DNA of 64,000 nt from Pelagerythrobacter rhizovicinus (GTDB lineage Bacteria > Pseudomonadota > Alphaproteobacteria > Sphingomonadales > Sphingomonadaceae). This document shows positions 57,552 through 64,000 of this stretch, piece after piece; position 1 is the stretch's first letter, and the number at the start of each line of letters is the position of its first letter. The position numbers and the translations under genes were made by a program. The stretch covers positions 310,001 to 374,000 of the forward strand of contig NZ_SDPV01000001.1 in the NCBI RefSeq assembly GCF_004135625.1, read 5' to 3'. The notes below the pieces were generated by a model. That model was not told the DNA's origin, made no database searches, and saw only the letters and a program-made list of their open reading frames with translations.

Positions 57552-58934
57552 CTAGCGCCGCGCCATCCGCACGCCGGCGTCGACCGCTCCGGGCAGCGGA
57601 CGCCCCTCGGCCCAGGCGATGCAGCCCTGTCCGCGCGCTTTGACCGTCGAGCACATCGAGCGCGCGTCGGCGCGTTCGAGACCGCCGGCGGAGACGCGGT
57701 AGTAAGTCTTGCCGCGCACCTTCGCTTCGGTGATGACCATCCGGTAGCGGTCGAGGCCGGGATACTGCCGCGCGTAGACGCCCCAGGCGCGCCGTGCGCC
57801 CTCGTGGCTCGAGAACGAGCCGAGCTGAACGAGATGCTTGCCGTTTGCCGCCTCGAATTCGGCGGCCGGCATATCTGCCGCTGCCACGTGAGGAGCGGCG
57901 CGGCTCTCGCGAGCGGCAGTCGCCTGCGCGCCGTAGCGTGCGGGCATTTTCTGTACGACCGGATTGGACACGAAGGCGATCGCGCTTTCGGTAATCTGCG
58001 CCGGCGTTGCGCCTGATGGCGCGGGCGCGGCGAAAGCGCTTCGCACGTCCGCGGGCGTTTCGACGCGAGGCGTTGCGACAGCGAGTTGCGGCCCAGGATC
58101 GACCGGCTCGAGCTCGCCCGCAGGCGCAGCAGCGGCCAGCGCGGCCGGGCGTTCTTCGGCCGCGGGCCGGGCAAGCGCCGCCGCTTCGGCCGCGAGCTGC
58201 TCGGAACTCGGATGGTTGCTCAGCGCGAGGCCAATCGGCTGGCCCGGATCGCGCACGACCGGCGCATCGAGCAGCGTGGCAATGCGCACCTGGTACATCT
58301 CCGGCTGAACCGCGCGCGCCCATTCTGCCATGCGCGCGCCGACCTGGTCGGCCGGTACGTCTTCTGCCGCCATCAGCCGTGCTGCGCGCCAGTTGCCCTG
58401 CAGGGCATAGGCATAGGCGAGGTTCTGGCGCACCTTTGCGGTGTTCTGTCCGCCGCGCAGCGCGTCCGCGAGCACGCGCGCACCGCGCTCCGGCTCGCCT
58501 GCGAGTGCCAGCGCGAGGCCGAGGTCGGCCGGGTCGAGATCGTCGCGCCAGTCATCGAGCACGGCCACGGCGCGGGGATAGTTGCCGACCGCGGTCTGGG
58601 CCAGCGCATAGCTGAGCGCGGTGCGCGGCGAGTTGTCGCCCAGCGACATGGCATCCTGGAAACTCGTCGCGGCCGACTGGAAGCGGCCGGCCTCGAGATA
58701 GGCGGCGCCGAGCATTGCGCGGTACTGCGCATTGCGTGGCTCGGCGAGCACGGCGGCCTCGGCATGGACGACAGCCTTGCCGGCCTTCCCCTCTCCGAGC
58801 GCGCTCTGTGCCTTGTTCGCGGATAGGTTCGCCGGCGGCGCGCCCTTGGTCGTGCAGCCGCTCAGCACGGCGGTCGCGAGCGCGGTGGTCAGCGCCAGCG
58901 TGGCGAGGCGGGTGGTCTTGACGGTGCGGATCAT
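57552..58934 (-). CDS. TPR/SPOR-domain lipoprotein
   Basis: The 460-residue product is a predicted lipoprotein: the signal sequence ends ALATAVLSGC, with the lipobox cysteine at residue 27. Tetratricopeptide-like repeats follow at about 45-210 (AVLAEPRNAQYRAMLGAAYL, ALSYALAQTAVGNYPRAVAV), then a Pro/Ala-rich linker (about 230-360) and a C-terminal SPOR domain (about 365-450, KHLVQLGSFSSHEGARRAW). SPOR domains bind denuded septal peptidoglycan, so the protein likely sits at the division site. ATG 58934 follows a GGGGGG stretch. It is the last gene after the RHH-like and ParA-like genes on the same strand. Confidence 0.85.
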   Translation of the reverse strand: MIRTVKTTRLATLALTTALATAVLSGCTTKGAPPANLSANKAQSALGEGKAGKAVVHAEAAVLAEPRNAQYRAMLGAAYLEAGRFQSAATSFQDAMSLGDNSPRTALSYALAQTAVGNYPRAVAVLDDWRDDLDPADLGLALALAGEPERGARVLADALRGGQNTAKVRQNLAYAYALQGNWRAARLMAAEDVPADQVGARMAEWARAVQPEMYQVRIATLLDAPVVRDPGQPIGLALSNHPSSEQLAAEAAALARPAAEERPAALAAAAPAGELEPVDPGPQLAVATPRVETPADVRSAFAAPAPSGATPAQITESAIAFVSNPVVQKMPARYGAQATAARESRAAPHVAAADMPAAEFEAANGKHLVQLGSFSSHEGARRAWGVYARQYPGLDRYRMVITEAKVRGKTYYRVSAGGLERADARSMCSTVKARGQGCIAWAEGRPLPGAVDAGVRMARR

Positions 58935-58954
58935 GGTTGTCCCCCCAAGATGTC

Positions 58955-59509
58955 TCACTGCCGCTCGATCTGCGCGGCGAGCCCGTCGAGCTCGGGCATT
59001 CGGGCGAGCAGCGCATCGAGCGCTTCGGTGACGATCTGCTGTGCGCTGCGGTTGCGAACGGTGCAGGCGAGCCGGAGCTTGAGATGCCGCTCGGCATCGA
59101 GTCGCAGCGTGAAAGCGGCGCGCTTGCCCCGCTTCAGCGCGGAGCGGCGGACCGGTCCGTCGTGCGATTCGATCGGCGCGTTCATCCGCTCGGCGAGCAC
59201 GGCCTGCTGCTGGCGGACCGGCGGCTCCGGCGGACCGCTCCCCTCGAGCTGGCCGTGCGCTTCGTGGTCGATCTCGCGCGCCTCGGCGGCGGTCGCGTGA
59301 TTGGCGGGCGAGGGCGTCAGCTGGAGCACCTCGGCCTCGCGCGCGGGCTCGTCGTCGGCGCCCATGTCGTTCCAGCCGAGATCCTCGACATTGTCGGGAA
59401 CGGCCGCGTGACTCGTGATTAGTGCCGACTGCGGCCGCATAGCCGGCCGCGCGCCGCCCTTGCGCGCAAGCAGCGAGGAATTGAGAGAGGCGAAGCTGGC
59501 GTCGCTCAT
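58955..59509 (-). CDS. Uncharacterised protein with C-terminal ribbon-helix-helix-like segment
   Basis: 184 residues. The first 120 are polar and low-complexity. The last 60 (KRAAFTLRLDAERHLKLRLA then NRSAQQIVTEALDALLARMP) have the strand-helix-helix spacing of ribbon-helix-helix DNA-binding domains as in ParG/CopG-type partners. It lies 22 bases downstream of the ParA-like gene, so it may be a ParB-like centromere binder or an adaptor for the ATPase. The family is not one I can name. Confidence 0.65.
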   Translation of the reverse strand: MSDASFASLNSSLLARKGGARPAMRPQSALITSHAAVPDNVEDLGWNDMGADDEPAREAEVLQLTPSPANHATAAEAREIDHEAHGQLEGSGPPEPPVRQQQAVLAERMNAPIESHDGPVRRSALKRGKRAAFTLRLDAERHLKLRLACTVRNRSAQQIVTEALDALLARMPELDGLAAQIERQ

Positions 59510-59531
59510 GATCGTGTCCTGTCCGGCCCTC

Positions 59532-60248
59532 TTACTGCGCGACGCGGCGGCCGAAGCCGCCGGCGGGGCGATGCGCGCCCGGCACGGGTGAAATGGCCTG
59601 CGGCGCGGCGAAGACCGTGCGGCGGAAGTTCTTTTCGAGCCGGTCGGCGACGTAGTTCCACAGCGCGGTGACCTCGGCGGCGCTGCGGCTGTCGGGATCG
59701 ACCTCCATCACCGTGCGGCCATCGATCATCGAGGCGGCGAAGTCGGTGCGGTGGTGCAGGGTGATCGGCGCGACCGTGCCGTGCTGGCTCAGCGCGACCG
59801 CCGCTTCGGAGGTGATCTTGGCCTTGGGCGTGGCCCCGTTGACCACGAAGACCAGCGGCTTGCCGGCGCGCTCGCACAAGTCCACCGTGGCGCCGACTGC
59901 GCGCAGGTCGTGCGGACTGGGGCGCGTGGGCACCACGATCAGTTCGGCGACGCCGATGACCGACTGGATCGCCATGGTGATTGCCGGCGGCGTGTCGATG
60001 ACGGCCAGCTTGAAGCCCTGCTGCCGCAGGATCTGAAGATCGCTGGCGAGCCGGGATACGGTCGTTTGGGCGAACGCGGGATATTCGGCCTCGCGCTCGT
60101 TCCACCAGTCGGCGAGCGAGCCCTGCGGGTCGATGTCGATCAGTACCACCGGCCCGGCGCCGGCGCGCTGCGCCTGCACCGCCAGATGGCCCGACAGCGT
60201 CGTCTTCCCCGATCCGCCCTTCTGCGAAGCCAATGCCAATACTCGCAC
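59532..60248 (-). CDS. ParA/MinD-family ATPase
   Basis: A 238-residue P-loop ATPase of the ParA type: deviant Walker A KGGSGKTTLSGHLAV at about 10-24, IDIDPQGSLADWW at about 37-49 and VIDTPPAI at about 83-90. It is short and lacks the N-terminal helix-turn-helix of plasmid type Ia ParAs. Being chromosomal and followed by an RHH-like gene and a septal-type SPOR lipoprotein, it may position a surface or division-linked complex rather than segregate DNA. It is not adjacent to parB, so it is probably not the chromosomal ParA. Confidence 0.88.
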   Translation of the reverse strand: MRVLALASQKGGSGKTTLSGHLAVQAQRAGAGPVVLIDIDPQGSLADWWNEREAEYPAFAQTTVSRLASDLQILRQQGFKLAVIDTPPAITMAIQSVIGVAELIVVPTRPSPHDLRAVGATVDLCERAGKPLVFVVNGATPKAKITSEAAVALSQHGTVAPITLHHRTDFAASMIDGRTVMEVDPDSRSAAEVTALWNYVADRLEKNFRRTVFAAPQAISPVPGAHRPAGGFGRRVAQ

Positions 60249-60446
60249 AGGCTGGTCCCCCTGCTGTTCCTGTCCTGCGCCGCCTGAACGCGGGCCGGTG
60301 TCGGGATCGCAGGATACCCCTAATTTAGGGTTAACGCCGATTAGCTGCGGCGCCGAGCGGCGGTAGCGGAAGTTAGAAACCTTTTGCTAACGGGTCGTTC
60401 ACTATGTCAGTCTTCTCGCAGGAGGGACTCGAAGGGCCGAACGGGT

Positions 60447-61631
60447 ATGAGGTTCGCACACGCACTGTCGCTGTTCGCCGCCGGAACCGCGCTCGCCATT
60501 GCCGCGCCGGCACTCGCCGACGTCAAGGCGGGCGTCGATGCGTGGAGCCGCGGGGATTACGCCGCGGCGGTGCGCGAATGGCGCGAGCCTGCCGCGCAGG
60601 GCAATCCCGACGCGCAGTTCAACATGGCGCAGGCCTATCGCCTCGGACGCGGGGTGGAGCGGGATCAGCAACAGGCCGAGGCCTTCTATGCCAGGGCGGC
60701 CGCACAAGGGCACATAAAGGCGGCCGACAACTACGGACTGATGCTGTTCCAGGCCGGGCGCCGGGAGGAGGCGATGCCTTACGTTCTCGCCGCCTCCGAA
60801 CGCGGCGATCCGCGCGCGCAGTACCTGCTCGGCATCGCCCATTTCAACGGCGATCTGGTCGAGAAGGACTGGGTGCGCGCCTATGCGCTGCTGACGCTCG
60901 CCAATTCGGCCGGGCTGCCGCAGGCGAACCCCGCGATCCGGCAGATGGACGAGTACATTCCGCTCGAGCAGCGCCAGGAAGCGCAAGTGCTCGCGCAGCA
61001 GCTGAAGCGCGAGAGCGACGCGACCCGGGCGCAGCAGCTCGCGGCAGTGGATCTCGCGCTCGATGGCGAAGCGACCGCCGCGCCCGCGGCGCGACCTGCG
61101 GCCACTGTGCCGCCGACCTCAGGCCGGAGGCCGATGCCGATCGCACGGACACCCGTGTCGCCCTCGGTCGCCGCAGCGCAGGCCGCGATCGTCGAGGCGA
61201 GCCGCGTCACCGGGACCGACAGCCCGGCTGAAGCGGGTGCCGATTACGCGCGGCCAGCCGTTGCTGCGGCCTCGCCGTCGCCATCGCCGGCATCGGCGCC
61301 ACAGCAGCCGCGGCCCGAGCCTCAGCCGGAGCGCACGACAGCCGCAGCGCCGACGGCGTCACCGTCGCCGTCACGATCGCCGTCGTCTTCGCCGCCCTCG
61401 TCGGATGGTCCATGGAGGGTCCAGCTCGGCGCCTTCTCGGTCGCAGGCAATGCCGATCGCCTCTGGCGTGACGTCGCGGGGCTGGCGCCGCTTGCGGGGA
61501 AGGAGAAGCTTCTCGTGCGCACCGGCAGGCTGACGAAGCTCCAGGCCGGCGGCTTCGCGACACGCGGCGCGGCACAGGCCGCCTGCGATTCGCTGAAGGC
61601 CGCGGGACGGGCGTGCCTGGTGACGCGCTAG
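60447..61631 (+). CDS. Sel1/TPR-repeat protein with C-terminal SPOR domain
   Basis: The 394-residue periplasmic protein has a signal peptide (AAGTALAIAAPALADV). Sel1-like repeats lie at about 30-190 (WREPAAQGNPDAQFNMAQAY, FYARAAAQGHIKAADNYGLM, ASERGDPRAQYLLGIAHFNG), followed by a long Ala/Pro/Ser linker (about 210-325). A SPOR domain is at about 328-394 (WRVQLGAFSVAGNADRLWRD). ATG 60447 is chosen for the signal peptide; an open frame extends upstream. It is divergent from the ParA-like gene, and mirrors the other SPOR protein nearby, suggesting a shared role at the septum. Confidence 0.85.
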   Translation: MRFAHALSLFAAGTALAIAAPALADVKAGVDAWSRGDYAAAVREWREPAAQGNPDAQFNMAQAYRLGRGVERDQQQAEAFYARAAAQGHIKAADNYGLMLFQAGRREEAMPYVLAASERGDPRAQYLLGIAHFNGDLVEKDWVRAYALLTLANSAGLPQANPAIRQMDEYIPLEQRQEAQVLAQQLKRESDATRAQQLAAVDLALDGEATAAPAARPAATVPPTSGRRPMPIARTPVSPSVAAAQAAIVEASRVTGTDSPAEAGADYARPAVAAASPSPSPASAPQQPRPEPQPERTTAAAPTASPSPSRSPSSSPPSSDGPWRVQLGAFSVAGNADRLWRDVAGLAPLAGKEKLLVRTGRLTKLQAGGFATRGAAQAACDSLKAAGRACLVTR

Positions 61632-61695
61632 GGCGGGGTTCCCTCAGCGCCAACGGCTGCTAAGACCCTCCCTCGCAGGGAAGGGGGAGGGGCCG

Positions 61696-62985
61696 ATGTC
61701 CGACGGTCTGGACGATTCGCGCGTGCCGCATACGCCCGACCAGCCGCAACCTCTGCCCGCCGCCGGTGCGGAACGGATCGGGAGCCTCGATTTCATCCGC
61801 GGAATCGCGGTCATGGGCATCGTGCTCGCCAATATCGCAATCTTCGGCCAGCCGATTACCGCGGCCATGTGGCCCGGCGGCTTCATCGGGGCGGACAACG
61901 ATCCCGGCGGATGGCTCTGGATCGCGCAGTTCGTGCTGATCGACGGCAAGATGCGCGGGCTGTTCACCCTGCTGTTCGGCGCCGGAGTCATGCTGTTCAT
62001 GGAAAAGGCCTGGGCCCGGGGGGCGACGCGATGGCTCCAGGCGCGGCGGCTCGGCTGGCTGCTCGTCTTCGGCCTGCTCCACTACTTCCTGCTGTGGCAA
62101 GGCGACATTCTCACGCTCTATGCGCTCTGCGGGCTGATCGTGCTCGCCTGCGTGCGGTGGGACGTGCAGACCCAGATCGTGGCCGCGCTGATCGTCTACG
62201 TCGCCGGCGCGCTGCTGTGGACGGCGCTGTTCTACTATTTCTACCTTCTCGCCGAGACGCCCTTCGGCGAGAACCCGATGCTGGCGGAGACGCGCGCGGA
62301 GATCATGACGGCGAAGACCGTGCCGGTCGCGGACGCCGCGACCGAAGCGGCGCTCATGCGGGACGGCAGCTGGTCCGCCAACGTCGCGCACCGGCTGAGC
62401 GAGCACCGGTTCGGCTGGCTGACGGTCCTGTGGCAGGTCGCCTGGGAGACGATCCCGCTGATGCTGCTCGGCATGGCGCTCTACCGCGCCGGGTTGTTCG
62501 ACGGCCGCATGGACCCGCGCAAACAGTGGCGCTGGGGCTGGGGCGGGTTGCTTGCCGGCGCGCTCGCAACGCTGTCGATCGCACTCTGGGTTCAGGCCAA
62601 GGGCTTCACCTACTTCACCACCATGTTCGCCTTCATGGGGCCTTCGATGCTGACACGGTTGCCGATGATCCTCGGCCTCGCCGCGCTGCTGGCGCTCTGG
62701 GCGCCGGGGGCGAAAGGGTGGCTGGGAGAGCGGATCGCGGCGGCGGGGCGGATGGCGTTCTCGAACTATCTCGGCACCTCGTTCGTGATGCTGTTCGTGT
62801 TCTCGGGCTGGGCGCTGGACCTGTTCGGCCGGCTGGATCGGGGCCAGCTCTACTTCGTTGCCTTGCTCAGCTGGGCGGTGATGCTCGCCTGGTCGAGGCC
62901 GTGGCTCGCGCGCTTCCGCTACGGACCGCTAGAATGGCTCTGGCGCTGCCTCACCTACGGACGGCTGTTTCCGCTGTGTCGCTGA
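61696..62985 (+). CDS. DUF418 domain-containing membrane protein
   Basis: A 429-residue polytopic membrane protein of the DUF418/YeiB type. It has the opening AERIGSLDFIRGIAVMGIVL, a segment LRGLFT-like (KMRGLFTLLFGAGVMLFME), and the conserved end GRMAFSNYLGTSFVMLF, then GPLEWLWRCLTYGR. About nine hydrophobic segments are visible. The family is distantly related to acyltransferase-3 membrane proteins; function is unknown. ATG 61696 follows a GGGGGAGGGG run. Confidence 0.9.
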   Translation: MSDGLDDSRVPHTPDQPQPLPAAGAERIGSLDFIRGIAVMGIVLANIAIFGQPITAAMWPGGFIGADNDPGGWLWIAQFVLIDGKMRGLFTLLFGAGVMLFMEKAWARGATRWLQARRLGWLLVFGLLHYFLLWQGDILTLYALCGLIVLACVRWDVQTQIVAALIVYVAGALLWTALFYYFYLLAETPFGENPMLAETRAEIMTAKTVPVADAATEAALMRDGSWSANVAHRLSEHRFGWLTVLWQVAWETIPLMLLGMALYRAGLFDGRMDPRKQWRWGWGGLLAGALATLSIALWVQAKGFTYFTTMFAFMGPSMLTRLPMILGLAALLALWAPGAKGWLGERIAAAGRMAFSNYLGTSFVMLFVFSGWALDLFGRLDRGQLYFVALLSWAVMLAWSRPWLARFRYGPLEWLWRCLTYGRLFPLCR

Positions 62986-62991
62986 TTCGGG

Positions 62992-63040
62992 TTGATATTG
63001 CGAACAGTTCGCATAAATTGACGCCTGCGAATCGATCGCA
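62992..63040 (+). promoter_or_regulatory. bfd promoter with two Fur-type palindromes
   Basis: A promoter TTGATA (62992-62997), 16-base spacer, TAAATT (63014-63019) has a perfect palindrome TGCGAACAGTTCGCA (62999-63013) filling its spacer. A second box of the same form, TGCGAATCGATCGCA, lies at 63026-63040 just before the ribosome site GGAG. Both fit TGCGA-N5-TCGCA, close to the alphaproteobacterial Fur/Irr-family type of box. Binding there would block RNA polymerase, so bfd should be repressed by its regulator when iron is plentiful. Confidence 0.65.
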
Positions 63041-63049
63041 GGAGCCGCA

Positions 63050-63241
63050 ATGTACGTCTGTATCTGTAACGCCATCAGGGAATGCGACCTGCGCCGCGCC
63101 GCGCGCCGCTGCCCCGGCGATGCGGAGGCGGTCTATGCCGCGCTGGGCAAACGCCCCAATTGCGGCCAGTGCCTCGACGATGCGGAGGAGATCCTGTTCG
63201 AGGAACGCGAAGGGGCGCTTCTCCCCGCACGTGCGGCCTGA
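63050..63241 (+). CDS. bfd: Bacterioferritin-associated ferredoxin
   Basis: A 63-residue [2Fe-2S] protein that reduces bacterioferritin to release stored iron. The four cluster cysteines are visible as CxC at positions 4 and 6 (MYVCICNAIRE) and CxxC at 38 and 41 (GKRPNCGQCLDD). The start ATG 63050 has GGAG at 63041-63044. It is followed by a terminator and then bfr, its partner, and its promoter carries Fur-type boxes. Confidence 0.95.
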   Translation: MYVCICNAIRECDLRRAARRCPGDAEAVYAALGKRPNCGQCLDDAEEILFEEREGALLPARAA

Positions 63242-63263
63242 TTTTCTGCCTTTGCCAGGCTAA

Positions 63264-63278
63264 CGCAAATCGCTCGCA
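63264..63278 (+). promoter_or_regulatory. Third, imperfect Fur-type box between bfd and bfr
   Basis: CGCAAATCGCTCGCA matches the second bfd box at 12 of 15 positions, with a good right arm TCGCA. It abuts the bfd terminator, upstream of bfr. Confidence 0.4.
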
Positions 63279-63301
63279 AATGGCGGAATTCCGCCATTTT
63301 T
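63278..63301 (+). terminator. Intrinsic terminator after bfd
   Basis: A perfect hairpin with arms AAATGGCGG and CCGCCATTT around AATT runs into TTTTT. It lies 37 bases after the bfd stop and separates bfd from bfr. Confidence 0.85.
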
Positions 63302-63376
63302 CGGCTCTCGGGCTTGCCACCGGCACCATCGGCGCGCATACTTCCGGGTACATTTTTCGAGCGATGGAGGCGCCCC

Positions 63377-63862
63377 GTGAAAGGCGACGCGACAGTCATC
63401 GAGTTCCTCAACAAGGCGCTCACCAACGAACTCACCGCCATCAACCAGTACTGGCTGCACTACCGCGTGCTGAAGGACTGGGGTGTCGAGCGCCTGGCCG
63501 AGTACGAGCGGCACGAATCGATCGACGAGATGAAGCACGCCGACGTGCTGGCCGAACGTATCCTGTTCCTTGACGGGCTTCCCAACTTCCAGGCGATCCA
63601 CAAGCTCAAGGTCGGCGAGACGGTCGAGGAGATCCTCAAGGCGGACCTCGCGATGGAGCAGGAGGCGATTCCGCTCCTGCGCGACGCGATCGAGCATTGC
63701 GAAAGCGTGCGCGACTACGTCAGCCGCGAGATCTTCGAGCGCATCCTCGAAAGCGAAGAGGAGCACGTCGACTTCCTCGAGACGCAGTTCGACATGATCC
63801 AGCGCATGGGCCTGCAGAACTATGTTCAGCTCCAGAGCAAGGCGGCGGAAGAGAGCGAGTAG
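63377..63862 (+). CDS. bfr: Bacterioferritin
   Basis: Bacterioferritin is the 24-subunit, heme-containing iron storage shell. The 161-residue product has all expected ligands: ferroxidase residues E18, E51, H54, E94, E127 and H130, and the heme-binding M52 (IDEMKHAD). GTG 63377 is chosen because the family starts MKGD and GGAGG lies six bases upstream; an upstream in-frame ATG would add non-family sequence. It is paired with bfd upstream. Confidence 0.97.
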   Translation: MKGDATVIEFLNKALTNELTAINQYWLHYRVLKDWGVERLAEYERHESIDEMKHADVLAERILFLDGLPNFQAIHKLKVGETVEEILKADLAMEQEAIPLLRDAIEHCESVRDYVSREIFERILESEEEHVDFLETQFDMIQRMGLQNYVQLQSKAAEESE

Positions 63863-63929
63863 GGGCCGGATCGGCGCGCGAGGAGAGGCAAAGGGCCAGC
63901 CTTTCCACTCCCGAGTCTCTCCCTCCCGA

Positions 63930-64000
63930 GTCCCCGCGCAGGCGGGGACCTCAGGCCACTGGCGCTTCGTCTGCTTGGAAGAGGGAATACCCCGAGCGGT
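63930..64000. repeat. REP-like interspersed palindromic repeat, copy 3 (cut by window end)
   Basis: GTCCCCGCGCAGGCGGGGAC followed by CTCAGGCCACTGGCGC matches copy 2 except for one base in the hairpin loop. The second hairpin, if present, falls beyond the window. It lies downstream of bfr. Confidence 0.7.

Noticed and set aside
59532-60248. The ParA-like protein as MipZ or as plasmid partition ParA
   Set aside because: The sequence lacks MipZ's typical opening, the gene is not near parB or a replication gene, and it is grouped with SPOR proteins.

Overview
The window is a contiguous piece of a high-GC alphaproteobacterial chromosome, most likely from the order Sphingomonadales (Erythrobacteraceae/Sphingomonadaceae type). 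The evidence is a GcrA cell-cycle regulator, the infB/rbfA/truB/rpsO/pnp translation block, an HWE-type histidine kinase, an interspersed GC-rich REP-like repeat and large sphingomonad-style surface adhesins. Genus cannot be fixed from the sequence alone.

Layout. 1-11.2 kb: translation and RNA-metabolism block (end of a ylxR-like gene, infB, rbfA, then truB, rpsO, pnp). Four unrelated genes interrupt it (AbgT-type transporter, MarR-GNAT fusion, thymidine kinase, M50 site-2 protease). 11.2-14.9 kb: housekeeping genes (spermidine-synthase-like protein, DUF1993, gcrA, ABC-2 permease, hspQ) ending in tRNA-Ser(CGA). 15-35 kb: a type I secretion adhesion operon, with a TolC-like channel, an ABC exporter with a degenerate C39 domain, an HlyD-type adaptor and a roughly 4,726-residue LapA/BapA-like adhesin. 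35-37.2 kb: a scar with frameshifted remains of a TraA-type relaxase/helicase, a TetR regulator and an AT-rich control region. 37.2-47.9 kb: a second surface system, with a secreted Cys-containing protein, a roughly 2,958-residue YadA-like trimeric autotransporter, a BamE-like protein and a Skp/OmpH-like chaperone in one direction with good ribosome sites. 47.9-51.8 kb: an NDH-2 remnant, a four-PAS HWE histidine kinase overlapping a single-domain response regulator, and a 53-residue YdcH-like protein. 51.8-57.5 kb: terC, tRNA-Val(CAC), sppA, and pyrB followed by a dihydroorotase-like gene that lacks the metal ligands (PyrC'). 57.5-61.6 kb: a ParA-like ATPase, a ribbon-helix-helix-like protein and a TPR/SPOR lipoprotein, divergent from a Sel1/SPOR protein. 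61.7-64 kb: a DUF418 membrane protein, then bfd and bfr with repeated Fur-type palindromes, and a third copy of the REP-like repeat at the right end.

How the parts work together. The centre (about 15-48 kb) is effectively an adhesion island: two independent giant-adhesin systems (type I secretion and type Vc) lie head to tail with degraded mobile DNA between them. The second carries what looks like its own outer-membrane assembly helpers. This pairing is the most interesting feature of the window. I saw no intact transposase, integrase, CRISPR array or defence system.
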